A stretch of DNA of 64,000 nucleotides. Source: Flavobacteriales bacterium. GTDB lineage: Bacteria; Bacteroidota; Bacteroidia; Flavobacteriales_F; PHOS-HE28. Positions within the stretch are counted from its first letter, which is position 1. Each line of letters begins with the position of its first letter. The position numbers and the translations under genes are program-made. The notes under the pieces were generated by a model, which had not been told where the DNA came from, ran no database searches, and worked only from the letters and a program-made list of their open reading frames with translations. The stretch is taken from assembly GCA_016788295.1 (NCBI GenBank), contig JAEUSY010000061.1, forward strand, positions 146,804 to 210,803, given 5' to 3'. This document shows positions 17,136 through 25,920 of the stretch, piece after piece.

Positions 17136-17936
17136 ATGAGCCGCCAAGCACACGAACTGGATCACCGCATTGTGGGTGATGACATGCAATGCGTGGAGAT
17201 CACGCTGGACCCGATGGAGACCGTTGTCGCCGAAGCGGGTACGCTGATGATGATGGATGAAGGCATCCAAATGGAGACCATCTTCGGCGATGGCCGAGGG
17301 CAGAGCCAGAGTTTCCTGGACAAGATGTTCAGTGCCGGCAAGCGCGTGCTGACCGGCGAAAGCCTGTTCATGACCACCTATACCAATATCAGCCAGGTGC
17401 GCCGTACGGTCTGGTTCGCGGCGGCCTACCCCGGCAAGATCATGGCCTTGGACCTGCGCGACTATCAAGGGAAACTGGTGTGCCAGAAGGACAGCTTCCT
17501 GGCTGCAGCAAAGGGGGTGAACATCGGCATTGAGTTCCAGAAGCGCCTGGGGGCCGGACTCTTTGGTGGCGAAGGCTTCATCATGCAGAAGCTGGAGGGC
17601 GATGGGCAGGTATACATCCATGCGGGTGGTACCACCGTCCAACGCGACCTGCGGCCTGGTGAGACCCTGCGCGTGGATACCGGTTGCCTGGTGGCCATGA
17701 CCCAGGATGTGGATTACGATATCCAGTTCGTTGGTGGGATCAAGAACACCTTGTTCGGCGGTGAGGGGTTGTTCTTTGCCACGCTTCGAGGCCCCGGGCA
17801 TGTATGGATCCAATCGCTTCCGTTCAGCCGTCTGGCGGACAACATCATAGCCGCTGCGCCGCGTGCTGGCGGACGAGGCAAGGAAGAAGGGAGCATCCTT
17901 GGTGGCCTTGGCCGTCTGCTGGATGGCGATAACTAG
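17136..17936 (+). CDS. TIGR00266/AIM24-family protein
   Basis: The protein has the three-layer beta-helix repeats of the AIM24-like family: [17 protein letters not shown] start ([15 protein letters not shown]), [53 protein letters not shown] and a second [17 protein letters not shown] glycine/arginine-rich tail (residues about 240-266) follows. The family is widespread in bacteria and its function is unknown; the mitochondrial relative AIM24 organises inner-membrane complexes. A strong bidirectional terminator follows directly. Confidence 0.88.
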   Translation: MSRQAHELDHRIVGDDMQCVEITLDPMETVVAEAGTLMMMDEGIQMETIFGDGRGQSQSFLDKMFSAGKRVLTGESLFMTTYTNISQVRRTVWFAAAYPGKIMALDLRDYQGKLVCQKDSFLAAAKGVNIGIEFQKRLGAGLFGGEGFIMQKLEGDGQVYIHAGGTTVQRDLRPGETLRVDTGCLVAMTQDVDYDIQFVGGIKNTLFGGEGLFFATLRGPGHVWIQSLPFSRLADNIIAAAPRAGGRGKEEGSILGGLGRLLDGDN

Positions 17937-17957
17937 GCAGAAATACGGAACCAGTGG

Positions 17958-17984
17958 AAAGGCCGGGCATGTTGCCCGGCCTTT
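17958..17984. terminator. Bidirectional terminator
   Basis: AAAGGCCGGGCA (17958-17969) pairs with TGCCCGGCCTTT (17973-17984) around a TGT loop. It has a T run on the plus side and an A run before it, so it can serve both the 17136 gene and the convergent gene ending at 17990. Confidence 0.85.
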
Positions 17985-17989
17985 TCAGT

Positions 17990-18349
17990 TCACATGGGTT
18001 GCTCGCCGTTCTTCGGTCGGTCCAACCCCTGAAGGAAACCCTGCACAATGCTGAGCACGATGCTGAAGCCCAGGGCCCACCAGAAGCTCTCCACAACGAA
18101 CCCTGGGACGATGCGTGCGGCGAGCATCACCATACCCGCGTTGATGACGAGCAGGAACAGGCCCATGGTGATCAGCGTTACCGGTAGGGTGAACAGGATC
18201 AGCAACGGTTTCAAGAAGGTGTTCAGAAGGCCGAGCACGACAGCTACCAGCAGGCCGGTCACGAAATCCTCCGCATGCACGCCGCGCAGTAGCAGGTCGG
18301 TTACAAGCACAGCGATGGTGGAAATGATGAGGCGGATGAGCAATTGCAT
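17990..18349 (-). CDS. PF04020-type 'phage holin family IV' membrane protein
   Basis: A 119-residue protein with four hydrophobic helices (about 1-20, 30-55, 58-80, 88-108) and the family's signature LNTFLKPLLILFTLPVTLITMGLFLLVINAGM. Despite the family name it is a conserved chromosomal inner-membrane protein of unknown function, not evidence of a prophage. GAAATGTA just upstream (18353-18360) reads TACATTTC on the minus strand, a near match to the -7 box 3 nt before the start. Confidence 0.88.
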   Translation of the reverse strand: MQLLIRLIISTIAVLVTDLLLRGVHAEDFVTGLLVAVVLGLLNTFLKPLLILFTLPVTLITMGLFLLVINAGMVMLAARIVPGFVVESFWWALGFSIVLSIVQGFLQGLDRPKNGEQPM

Positions 18350-18397
18350 GGTGAAATGTACGGATGCTTGAAGTTGTGGTCGGCGTAATGTCCGTTG

Positions 18398-18763
18398 TCA
18401 CTCGCCGGTGAAGCGGTCCATGTCGCGGCGGTCGCGTTTTGTGGGCCTTCCTTCGCCGGGGGGGCGTTGTTGCTGTTTCACCAGTCGGGCCAGCTCGCGT
18501 TTTTCGAGGTCCTCGAACGAGGTTCGTTCGGTGATCAGTCCGGACACGAGTTTGGCACCCACCCTTGAGGATGGCAGCGCAACGATCTCCCAGCTACGCC
18601 AGACAGGTGGTTCACGCAGCGCGAACGTATCGCCAACTTTCACTTCTGCAGAAGGTTTTACGGTCCTGCCGTTCAATTGCACCTGCTCCCTGCGCATGGC
18701 ATCCGTGGCCAGGCTGCGGGTCTTGAAGAGGCGCACGCACCAGAGGAATTTGTCGAGCCGCAT
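18398..18763 (-). CDS. S4-domain RNA-binding protein, Hsp15/HslR-like
   Basis: The start MRLDKFLWCVRLFKTRSLAT and the following AMRREQVQLNGRTVKPSAEVKVGD are a classical S4 RNA-binding domain as in Hsp15, which binds 50S subunits carrying nascent chains. ATG 18763 is preferred over one three codons earlier because family members begin MRLDKFLW. The C-terminal 40 residues are strongly charged (RPPGEGRPTKRDRRDMDRF), typical for this group. Located 43 nt from tRNA-Arg on the same strand. Confidence 0.88.
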   Translation of the reverse strand: MRLDKFLWCVRLFKTRSLATDAMRREQVQLNGRTVKPSAEVKVGDTFALREPPVWRSWEIVALPSSRVGAKLVSGLITERTSFEDLEKRELARLVKQQQRPPGEGRPTKRDRRDMDRFTGE

Positions 18764-18806
18764 GGAAAGCAAGAACGGCCCGCCTTTCAGCGAGCCGTTT
18801 TGTCAG

Positions 18807-18880
18807 TGACCCCGGCAGGATTCGAACCTGCAACCAACAGAACCGGAATCTGTCATTCTATCCAATTGAACTACGGGGCC
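18807..18880 (-). tRNA. tRNA-Arg (CCG anticodon)
   Basis: The minus-strand cloverleaf has acceptor GGCCCCG paired with CGGGGTC (one G-T pair), D-arm around AATTGGATAG, anticodon stem ACAGA/TCTGT around loop TTCCGGT (anticodon CCG, reading CGG), and T-arm GCAGGTTCGAATCCTGC. The discriminator is A and CCA is not encoded. No integrase or attachment duplication is seen next to it. Confidence 0.95.
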
Positions 18881-18945
18881 TGTAGTGCCATGCATCGCTG
18901 CAAGGGACGGCAAAGATAGGCGAATGGTCGAAGGCAGGTTCCGAC

Positions 18946-19536
18946 TCAACGGCGTGTCATGCGCAGCACCTTCCCGTACAATGTGCTATCCTCAAGCACA
19001 ACGGCATCGGGGTGTACGATCCGAAGTATGTACTTGCGCTCTTGTCCACGCAAAACGATCTCATCCTTTTCGCGGAGCCAATCACCGGTATCGTCCTTTC
19101 GCGTGCCATCGCCAGGAGCTACCGCCAAGCTGAACCGGCCAGAGACATCCAGGTTGATCTTGGCCGCCATCTGCCCGTCCTGGAGGGGTTCCATGGCATA
19201 GGTGCCTGGTAGCTCCATCAAGCAGGGAGCAGATTTCAGCACATTAACGATGGACCCTGCCGAAAGAGTTGAATCGGTCGCATGCACGGTCAGCCAAAGG
19301 TGTGTGCTAACAGAGAGCGCAGCCGCTCCGCTGAAGCGGGCCATGACTGAGTCACGCAAGGCGCCTGAGATGGCATGGGAGGCAAGGTCGCAATCGACCA
19401 AAGCGACATTGCCCGAGCTGATGGTCAGTTCACCGGTGACCACCACTGGGGCACCATTCGGGGCCGGGTCGCTGCAGGATGTGAATGTCAGAGTGAGAAC
19501 GGACAGGGCCGGAAGGAGTACGGTGAAGGGACGCAT
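18946..19536 (-). CDS. Lipoprotein of unknown function
   Basis: ATG 19536 begins a lipoprotein signal (MRPFTVLLPALSVLTLTFTS followed by the cysteine of CSDP). The roughly 175-residue mature part contains two beta-rich halves: one (VVVTGELTISSGNVALVDCD, VSTHLWLTVHATDSTL) resembles a small-molecule or META/YbaY-like sandwich, and the second (LPGTYAMEPLQDGQMAAKIN, DEIVLRGQERKYILRIVHPD) resembles an NlpE-like barrel. I cannot assign a family with certainty. Probably attached to the outer membrane; role unknown. Confidence 0.7.
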   Translation of the reverse strand: MRPFTVLLPALSVLTLTFTSCSDPAPNGAPVVVTGELTISSGNVALVDCDLASHAISGALRDSVMARFSGAAALSVSTHLWLTVHATDSTLSAGSIVNVLKSAPCLMELPGTYAMEPLQDGQMAAKINLDVSGRFSLAVAPGDGTRKDDTGDWLREKDEIVLRGQERKYILRIVHPDAVVLEDSTLYGKVLRMTRR

Positions 19537-19594
19537 GTTCCTAGGAATGAGGCGCGAATATCCGTTATCCGGGCCGATTCCCGGAAAGGAGCCG

Positions 19595-19602
19595 TACCTT
19601 CG
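19595..19602 (+). promoter_or_regulatory. -7 promoter box of typA
   Basis: TACCTTCG, the TAnnTTCG variant, 53 nt before the typA ATG. Confidence 0.4.
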
Positions 19603-19655
19603 CGGGCCTTTTTGAGAAAATACCTCCAATACCCGCCGGTCCCCGCGCTCAAGTC

Positions 19656-21473
19656 ATGACCTCACTTCGCAACATCGCCATCATCGCCCACGTGGACCAT
19701 GGCAAGACCACCCTGGTGGACAAGATCCTCCACCAATGCCAGCTTTTCCGTGTGAACGAGGAGGTGAAGGACCTGCTGTTGGACAACAACGATCTGGAGC
19801 GCGAACGCGGCATCACGATCCTGAGCAAGAACGTGAGCGTGCGTTACAAGGGCACCAAGATCAATATCATCGATACCCCGGGCCACAGCGACTTCGGTGG
19901 TGAGGTGGAGCGCGTGCTGAACATGGCCGATGGCGTGATCCTACTGGTCGACGCTTTCGAAGGGCCCATGCCACAAACGCGTTTCGTGCTTGGTAAGGCC
20001 ATCGAACTGGGGCTGAAGCCCGTGGTGGTGATCAACAAGGTGGACAAGCCCAACTGCACGCCCGAGGAGGTGCACGAGGCCGTGTTCGACCTGATGTTCG
20101 CGTTGGATGCCACCGAGGAGCAGCTTGATTTCCCCACCGTTTACGGAAGCAGCAAGAACGGTTGGATGGGCCCCGATTGGAAGACACCCACCGAGGATGT
20201 GAGCCACCTATTGGATGTGATCTTGGAACACATCCCTTCTCCGCGCCAGTTGGAAGGCAGCCTGCAAATGCGCATCACCAGCTTGGATTACAGCAGCTTC
20301 CAAGGTCGGATCGCAGTGGGGCGTATCACGCGCGGAAGCATCAAGCCCGGTCAGCAGGTCACGCTCGTGAAGAACGATGGCACACTGCAGAAGGGCCAAG
20401 TAAAGGAACTGATGGTGTTCGAGGGCCTGGGCAAGGAGAAGATCAAGCACGAAGTGGGCTGCGGCGAGATCGTGGCCCTGATGGGTCTGGAGAATTTCGA
20501 TATCGGCGATACGGTGGCCGATGCCGAGAATCCCGAAGGCCTGCCCAAGTTCAAGGTGGATGAACCCACCATGAGCATGCTCTTCACCATCAACAATTCA
20601 CCCTTCTTCGGTAAGGAAGGTCAGTTCGTGACCAGCCGCCACGTGCGCGACCGGCTCTTCAAGGAGATCGAGAAGAATCTCGCCATGCGTATCAAGGAGA
20701 CCGAGAGCCCTGACCGGTTGCTCGTCTTCGGTCGCGGTATCCTGCACCTGAGCATCCTGGTAGAGACCATGCGTCGCGAGGGCTACGAGTTCCAGCTTGG
20801 TCAGCCTCAAGTGCTCTATAAGGAGGTGGACGGTCAGCGCCATGAGCCTATCGAGCACCTTACGGTTCAGGTTCCTGAGCAGTTCAGCAGCCGTGTGATC
20901 GACCACGTTACGCGTCGCAAGGGCGAGATCCTCAACATCGAGCAGAAGAGCGACCGCACGGTGCTGGAGTTCAGCATCCCCGCGCGTGGCATCATCGGCC
21001 TGCGCAACACGCTGCTTACGGCCACAGAGGGCGAGGCCATTGTGGCGCACCGCTTCAAGGGCTATGAGCCGTTCAAGGGTCAGATCCAGGCGCCGCGCCC
21101 GGGTTGCATTGTCAGTGGCGAACTGGGTGCCGTGGTGCCCTACGCCATCGATAAGCTTCAGGACCGGGGCAAGTTCTTCGTGGATCCCGGAGAGGATATC
21201 TACGTGGGCCAGGTGATCGGCGAAAGTCCCAAGCCCGGCGAAGAACTGGTGGTGAACGTGGTGCGCACCAAGAAGCTCACCAACATGCGCGCCAGCGGTA
21301 CGGACGAGAAGCTGAACATCGCGCCTGCCGTGAAGTTCAGCCTGGAGGAGTGCATGGAGTACATCGCCGAGGACGAGTACCTCGAGGTGACACCCAAGAG
21401 CCTTCGCATCCGCAAGATCCTGCTCGACGAGAACGAGCGGAAGCGCGCGGCGAAGAAGCTGCAGGAAGCGTAG
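19656..21473 (+). CDS. typA: Ribosome-associated GTPase TypA/BipA
   Basis: A 605-residue translational GTPase. The G1 motif is AHVDHGKTT (near residues 11-19), with switch region RERGIT, G3 DTPGH, G4 NKVD, followed by the EF-Tu-like domain II, EF-G-like domains III and V, and the TypA-specific C-terminal domain. BipA assists ribosome assembly and growth in cold or stress and acts at the 70S or 50S particle. Length is normal for the family. It is convergent with the ThuA-domain gene. Confidence 0.97.
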   Translation: MTSLRNIAIIAHVDHGKTTLVDKILHQCQLFRVNEEVKDLLLDNNDLERERGITILSKNVSVRYKGTKINIIDTPGHSDFGGEVERVLNMADGVILLVDAFEGPMPQTRFVLGKAIELGLKPVVVINKVDKPNCTPEEVHEAVFDLMFALDATEEQLDFPTVYGSSKNGWMGPDWKTPTEDVSHLLDVILEHIPSPRQLEGSLQMRITSLDYSSFQGRIAVGRITRGSIKPGQQVTLVKNDGTLQKGQVKELMVFEGLGKEKIKHEVGCGEIVALMGLENFDIGDTVADAENPEGLPKFKVDEPTMSMLFTINNSPFFGKEGQFVTSRHVRDRLFKEIEKNLAMRIKETESPDRLLVFGRGILHLSILVETMRREGYEFQLGQPQVLYKEVDGQRHEPIEHLTVQVPEQFSSRVIDHVTRRKGEILNIEQKSDRTVLEFSIPARGIIGLRNTLLTATEGEAIVAHRFKGYEPFKGQIQAPRPGCIVSGELGAVVPYAIDKLQDRGKFFVDPGEDIYVGQVIGESPKPGEELVVNVVRTKKLTNMRASGTDEKLNIAPAVKFSLEECMEYIAEDEYLEVTPKSLRIRKILLDENERKRAAKKLQEA

Positions 21474-21488
21474 GGCGAGTGCCAAGGA

Positions 21489-21514
21489 GTGCACGTGAGC
21501 ATGTGCTCATGCAC
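21489..21514. terminator. Hairpin between convergent typA and ThuA genes
   Basis: GTGCA (21489-21493) and TGAGCA (21496-21501) pair with TGCTCA (21504-21509) and TGCAC (21510-21514), with a CG bulge and TG loop. It lies 16 nt after typA and 27 nt from the convergent stop. There is no T run, so termination is only likely. Confidence 0.45.
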
Positions 21515-21540
21515 CCAACACATGATGCTCCTGCCGTCGG

Positions 21541-22563
21541 TCAGCGGATGATCTGCACCAGTAGTACGAAGTCCTTCGTGCGCAGCATGTAGGTCCCGTG
21601 TGCGAGGCCGTTGAGTGGTACGGTGGTCCTTTGTCCGCTGATCGTTGCTTGCAGTACCGTGCGGCCAGTGGCATCCATAAGATGTACGGATGAGCCGGTC
21701 CACGTGTCATCAGTGTCGATGATGAGCATATCCGTTGCCGGATTGGGGAACACGTGGATCTCTGGCTTAGTGGAAGGTATAAGCAAGTTGGTGCTCCCGT
21801 CCAGCAGCCACGCCAAGGCATCCCTTATGTGCGTGCGGTACAACACATCGCTGGTGTAATTGCTCTGGTCGTGGCCTAGCGCGGTATAGAATACGCGTGA
21901 ACCGTTAGGCTCGATCCGGTACCAGCTCATGGGACGTGGTGCATCGTAGCTGTTCATCTGTCCGTTCGGCCCAACGGTGCCTTCCACGCGCAGCACCTCC
22001 ACGTTGTTGGGGCCGTAGTATCCACCTTCCCAGTAGTAGTATTCCTCGTTCTTCACCCACGGATCTGGTAGGTTGGCGGTGCTGGCATGCGTAACCATGT
22101 GCTGCATGCTGTACTGAGGCGTGCCGCTCACATGGTTCGGGTTTTCCTGCACGCTGGCTCCGATCAGTTCAGCGTAGAAGTCCCAAGCACCTGTGTTGCC
22201 ACCGTTGGCCGTGCTATGGCGGTAGGTGTCGCTGGCTGCATGGATGCCCATGACCCGGCCGCCGTTGGCCACCCACGCCTCGAAATTTGCCTGTTGCTGA
22301 GCGTTGAGGATGGCGTTGCCGCTGGTGTTGCTGAACACGATCACGCTGTACTGCGCCAGTGTGCTGCTGTCGCTGAACGGAGCACTGGTCGCATCATCGT
22401 CCACGAGCAGGCCCAGTTCACTGGCTATGGATTGGAACATGGCTAAGGAAACCCCACGGGTCTGGTGATCGAAGCCGGAGGTGCGGGTGAAATGCAGGAT
22501 GCGTGGTTGGGCCCCAACGATCAGCGTGATGATCGAAGCGAGCAGGGTTGATGAATAGCGCAT
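21541..22563 (-). CDS. Secreted ThuA-domain protein with T9SS type A sorting domain
   Basis: After a signal peptide (MRYSSTLLASIITLIVGAQ) comes a ThuA-like glutamine-amidotransferase fold domain (residues about 20-245: ILHFTRTSGFDHQTRG, VFSNTSGNAILNAQQQANFEAWV, GGRVMGIHAASDTY, RVFYTALGHDQSNYTSD). ThuA domains occur in proteins linked to trehalose or other sugar use, often in secreted glycosidase-like proteins. The last 75 residues (IHVFPNPATDMLIID ... GTYMLRTKDFVLLVQIIR) are a type A T9SS sorting signal, so the protein should be exported and attached to or released from the surface. A promoter box lies 3 nt before the start. Confidence 0.9.
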   Translation of the reverse strand: MRYSSTLLASIITLIVGAQPRILHFTRTSGFDHQTRGVSLAMFQSIASELGLLVDDDATSAPFSDSSTLAQYSVIVFSNTSGNAILNAQQQANFEAWVANGGRVMGIHAASDTYRHSTANGGNTGAWDFYAELIGASVQENPNHVSGTPQYSMQHMVTHASTANLPDPWVKNEEYYYWEGGYYGPNNVEVLRVEGTVGPNGQMNSYDAPRPMSWYRIEPNGSRVFYTALGHDQSNYTSDVLYRTHIRDALAWLLDGSTNLLIPSTKPEIHVFPNPATDMLIIDTDDTWTGSSVHLMDATGRTVLQATISGQRTTVPLNGLAHGTYMLRTKDFVLLVQIIR

Positions 22564-22566
22564 GCC

Positions 22567-22574
22567 CGAAGGTA
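22567..22574 (-). promoter_or_regulatory. -7 promoter box of the ThuA gene
   Basis: Minus-strand TACCTTCG with only 3 nt to the ATG at 22563, predicting a leaderless transcript. Confidence 0.5.
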
Positions 22575-22664
22575 TATCCAGTGCGATCGAACCATGTCGG
22601 CGGACACGTGTACGGCAGCTTCGAACAGGTCATCCGCAACATGGTTGGCCACAACACGAACCTC

Positions 22665-24014
22665 ATGCGTACCCGGTCCTTCATTCTGCTCGCGGCACTT
22701 TCCGCATTCGGCATTCTCGTGATCTTCGCGTCTTTCCGTGGTCCTTCGCCCCGGGCCATGATGCCAGCGGAGCATTGTCCAGTTCCACCACCGGTCTCTG
22801 AAGCCCCGCCCAAATGCGTGTTCATGACCGTTTACGAAGGCGTTGGGTTGGACAGCAGCTTCGTGCTGCGAACACCCGAGAAAGTGTTGTTGGCCGAACA
22901 ACGCGGGCTACAGTGGTTGGTGAAGGCACAGGCCCAGGATGGCGGCTATGGTGCGGGAAGCCATTCCCGGCAGGACATCATGGACCCGCATGCCGTGAGC
23001 ACCGACCCCGCCACCACGGCCATGGTGGCCATGGCCCTGATGCGAATGGGGAACGGCCTTGACCAAGGCACTTACAGCGCGCAGCTCAAGAAGGCGGTGG
23101 AATACCTGTTGAAGCAAGTGGAGGCAGCGCCGAAGAACGCCGTGAACGTCACGGCCCTGCAGGGCACACAGATCCAGTCCAAGCTGGGACAGAACATCGA
23201 TGTGGCGCTGACGGCGCAGTGTTTGAGCAACCTGAGCGCCAAGCTGGGCGAGGAACACCCGATCAGGCTAAGGGTGATGCGCGCGCTGAACACCTGCGTG
23301 GGCATGATCCAACGTTCGCAGAACAGCGACGGCAGTGTACAGGGCGATGGCTGGGCCGGTGTGCTTCAAAGCTCCTTCGCGGCCAGCGCGCTCGAATCGG
23401 CCAAGGCACAGGGCGCTGAAGTGGATGCAGAGGCATTGGACCTGGCCCGCAATTACCAGAAGGCCAATTTTGATGTGAATACCGGCAGTGTGGCCACGGA
23501 GAGGGCCGCGGGCATCACGCTCTACGCGGTAAGCGGTAGTACGCGTAACAGTGCGGCGGAGGCGCGTGAGGTGAATGAGCGCATCGCCCAGGCCAAGAAG
23601 GAAGGCAAGCTGGCAGAGAACGCACCGGTCTCCGTGGACGCGCTCGAAGAGACCGGCATGTCGCGCACCGAGGCCGAGAAGTACAACACCGCCTACCAGG
23701 TGTTCAACGCCAGCAAGCAGCAGGCCCAGGACGAACGGGTGATCAGCGGCTTCGGGAACAACGGCGGCGAGGAGTTCCTCAGTTTCCTTCAGACCGGCGA
23801 ATCGCTGGTGATCGGCAAGGACCAGGGCTGGAAGAACTGGTACCAGCAGACCACGGGCCGTTTGGTGAGCATCCAGAACAACGATGGTAGCTGGAACGGC
23901 CACCACTGCATCACCAGTCCGGTGTTCTGTACGGCTACCTCATTGCTGATCCTCAGTATCAACAACGACATTCAACACCTGCTTGCCCAAGGCGCGGTGA
24001 AATACCGCAACTGA
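22665..24014 (+). CDS. Membrane-anchored prenyltransferase/squalene-oxidase-repeat protein
   Basis: ATG 22665 begins an N-terminal membrane segment (RSFILLAALSAFGILVIFAS); ATG 22641 is an alternative. The bulk (residues about 65-445) is an alpha-toroid with the repeat motif seen in GLQWLVKAQAQDGGYG, MIQRSQNSDGSVQGDGW and LVSIQNNDGSWNG, plus FCTATSLLILS. These repeats build the (alpha/alpha) barrel of terpene cyclases and prenyltransferases, but the DxDD cyclase motif is not visible. Many envelope proteins use the fold for other purposes. Function is therefore open. Followed by a strong terminator. Confidence 0.8.
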   Translation: MRTRSFILLAALSAFGILVIFASFRGPSPRAMMPAEHCPVPPPVSEAPPKCVFMTVYEGVGLDSSFVLRTPEKVLLAEQRGLQWLVKAQAQDGGYGAGSHSRQDIMDPHAVSTDPATTAMVAMALMRMGNGLDQGTYSAQLKKAVEYLLKQVEAAPKNAVNVTALQGTQIQSKLGQNIDVALTAQCLSNLSAKLGEEHPIRLRVMRALNTCVGMIQRSQNSDGSVQGDGWAGVLQSSFAASALESAKAQGAEVDAEALDLARNYQKANFDVNTGSVATERAAGITLYAVSGSTRNSAAEAREVNERIAQAKKEGKLAENAPVSVDALEETGMSRTEAEKYNTAYQVFNASKQQAQDERVISGFGNNGGEEFLSFLQTGESLVIGKDQGWKNWYQQTTGRLVSIQNNDGSWNGHHCITSPVFCTATSLLILSINNDIQHLLAQGAVKYRN

Positions 24015-24038
24015 TCCACGAGCGGTATGCCGATCAAT

Positions 24039-24076
24039 GGAAAGGTCCGGACCTTTATGCCGGACCTTTCCTTTTT
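24039..24076 (+). terminator. Strong intrinsic terminator
   Basis: GGAAAGGTCCGG (24039-24050) pairs perfectly with CCGGACCTTTCC (24060-24071) and is followed by TTTTT. Confidence 0.9.
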
Positions 24077-24096
24077 GACAATTGAGACCGCTACGA

Positions 24097-25203
24097 ATGA
24101 CACTTTGGATACTGTTGGGCCTTCTGATCACGATGGGCGCTGCGCTGTTGTTGTACTTCCAGTTCGCGCCGCGCATCGGTAGCGATCCCGCCGGTGAACG
24201 GCTCGCGCGTATACAGGCCTCGCCCAACTATCGTGATGGCAAGTTCCAGAACATGGTGGAGACCAACATGGACATGCCTATCGGTACCCTGCTGGGTGTG
24301 ATGTGGGAGTTCATCAAGGGCGGTGATGGTCGTGAGCCGAAGGACACCATTCCCGTAGTTGACTTCGATGCCGCCGCTTGGGCCGCCGTACCCGATACCG
24401 CGATCGCGGTGTGCTGGTTCGGCCACTCGTCGTTACTGATCAAGGTCGATGGCACCACCTTCCTTACGGATCCAGTGTTCGGCGAGCGCGCCAGTACCTT
24501 CAGCTTCGCTGGCCCCAAGCGGTTCAACTACACCCAGCATATGCGTGTTGATCTGCTGCCACAGGTCGATGTCGTACTCCTTTCGCATGACCACTACGAT
24601 CATCTCGATCACGAGACCGTTCTTCAACTGAAGGACAAACGCTTCATTGCACCGCTGGGAGTGGGTGCGCATCTGGAGCACTGGGGCATACCTGCGGAGG
24701 CCATCACCGAGAATGACCTTTGGGAGAGCGCCGAGGTAGGGTCCGTGAAGCTTACTCTCGCGCCCTCTCGCCATTTCAGTGGACGTGGAATGACCAACCG
24801 GTTCAGCACGCTTTGGGGTTCGTGGGTGCTCGAAGGCCGCACGAAGAAGGTGTACTTCGGCGCCGACTCCGGCTATTCGCCATCCTTCAAGGATGTGGGC
24901 GAGCGTTTCGGGCCCTTCGATCTGGCGTTGTTGGAATGCGGTGCCTACAACGAGCATTGGTCCAATATCCACATGATGCCAGAAGAGACGGCACAAGCCG
25001 CTGCCGACGTGAAGGCGAAGGTGCTTATGCCCATCCATTGGGGCAAGTTCAGCCTGGCCTTGCACCCTTGGAAGGAGCCTGTTGAGCGCGTGACCTTGGC
25101 CGCAAAGGAACTGGGCATCCCATTGCTAACACCACGCATCGGCCGCATTGTGAACGGGCCGAACATGACACTGAGCGAGCGCTGGTGGGATGCCCTTCAA
25201 TGA
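24097..25203 (+). CDS. Metallo-beta-lactamase-fold hydrolase, NAPE-PLD/UlaG-like
   Basis: ATG 24097 is preferred over an in-frame TTG 15 nt earlier. The N-terminus has one membrane helix (MTLWILLGLLITMGAALLLY), so the enzyme is probably membrane-anchored. The catalytic region starts with VCWFGHSSLLIKVDGTTFLTDP, followed by the metal motif SHDHYDHLDHE, then HFSGRG, GADSGYS and MPIHWGKFSLALHPW near the end. This order matches the group including N-acylphosphatidylethanolamine phospholipase D and related lipid-acting hydrolases. The substrate is unproven. A perfect hairpin follows 3 nt after the stop. Confidence 0.9.
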   Translation: MTLWILLGLLITMGAALLLYFQFAPRIGSDPAGERLARIQASPNYRDGKFQNMVETNMDMPIGTLLGVMWEFIKGGDGREPKDTIPVVDFDAAAWAAVPDTAIAVCWFGHSSLLIKVDGTTFLTDPVFGERASTFSFAGPKRFNYTQHMRVDLLPQVDVVLLSHDHYDHLDHETVLQLKDKRFIAPLGVGAHLEHWGIPAEAITENDLWESAEVGSVKLTLAPSRHFSGRGMTNRFSTLWGSWVLEGRTKKVYFGADSGYSPSFKDVGERFGPFDLALLECGAYNEHWSNIHMMPEETAQAAADVKAKVLMPIHWGKFSLALHPWKEPVERVTLAAKELGIPLLTPRIGRIVNGPNMTLSERWWDALQ

Positions 25204-25206
25204 ACG

Positions 25207-25238
25207 CAAGAACGCCGCTCCGAGGAGCGGCGTTCTTG
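25207..25238. terminator. Hairpin terminator between convergent genes
   Basis: CAAGAACGCCGCTCC (25207-25221) pairs perfectly with GGAGCGGCGTTCTTG (25224-25238). It lies between the plus-strand hydrolase and the minus-strand cupredoxin gene and probably ends both transcripts. Confidence 0.75.
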
Positions 25239-25254
25239 ACGAAGAATGTTCGGT

Positions 25255-25842
25255 TCAGCGAACGATGGACAGGCGCTCGCGTCCGCGAATGATGCCAGTG
25301 GCGTCCATCAGGAGGGCGGTGTAGTTGCCCGTGCGGAGGTGCGACACGCTGATGCGGTCATTGCCGCTCAGTGCTTGACGGAGCGCTTCGCGTCCTTGGG
25401 CATCGATCAATACGATCGACATTTCCGATGCTGCTGCGGTGGTGATCACCAACTCGCTGCTGGTCGGGTTGGGGTAGAGCGCGAATGTCGGCGTGGGAAT
25501 GGCCTGTGCGACCCCCGTGTTGGATTCCACAACGATGCGTCCCTTCATACCTGCGCTGGCGTGTGGTACGCACACATAGTAGTACGTGCCAGGTAGGTCG
25601 AGCGTGAGCGTGTGGGTGCCACCATCGAAGTTGAAACCTCCGTTCCAAGTGTTCCCGTTGGCATTCCATGTGGCCTCGGTCACCTCGGTCATGGTGTGCG
25701 CCCCGCCAATGTTCAGAGTGATCGCGGTACCTGCGGTCACAGTGAGCACACTGGGGTTGAATGTGAATCCTTGTGTGCCGATGGATTGGGCATTGACGGC
25801 GAAGGGAAGTGAAAGGAGCAAGGCAGCGTAGTATCGGGTCAT
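25255..25842 (-). CDS. Secreted cupredoxin (plastocyanin-like) with T9SS type A signal
   Basis: ATG 25842 starts a signal peptide (MTRYYAALLLSLPFAVNAQ). The blue-copper domain has the ligand set His49 (GGAHTMTEV), then Cys91, His94 and Met99 in CVPHASAGM, so a type I copper site is expected. The C-terminal 75 residues (FALYPNPTSSELVITT ... GTI-R-RERLSIVR) are a type A T9SS sorting domain. The protein is likely an exported electron carrier or copper-binding protein at the cell surface. An upstream in-frame start ten codons earlier lacks a signal-like head. Confidence 0.92.
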   Translation of the reverse strand: MTRYYAALLLSLPFAVNAQSIGTQGFTFNPSVLTVTAGTAITLNIGGAHTMTEVTEATWNANGNTWNGGFNFDGGTHTLTLDLPGTYYYVCVPHASAGMKGRIVVESNTGVAQAIPTPTFALYPNPTSSELVITTAAASEMSIVLIDAQGREALRQALSGNDRISVSHLRTGNYTALLMDATGIIRGRERLSIVR

Positions 25843-25920
25843 GGTCAGGTTGATGTTATATGCACAAGACACGAGTTCCGTTGGATCCGTTGCCTGTGTA
25901 TCGGTGAACTTGCGGTGGTA

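Noticed and set aside
17990..18349. Holin-family gene as a sign of prophage
   Set aside because: PF04020 proteins are ordinary chromosomal membrane proteins; no other phage gene is near.
11915..18880. tRNA-Pro and tRNA-Arg as integration sites
   Set aside because: No integrase gene and no duplicated tRNA end within reach of either tRNA.
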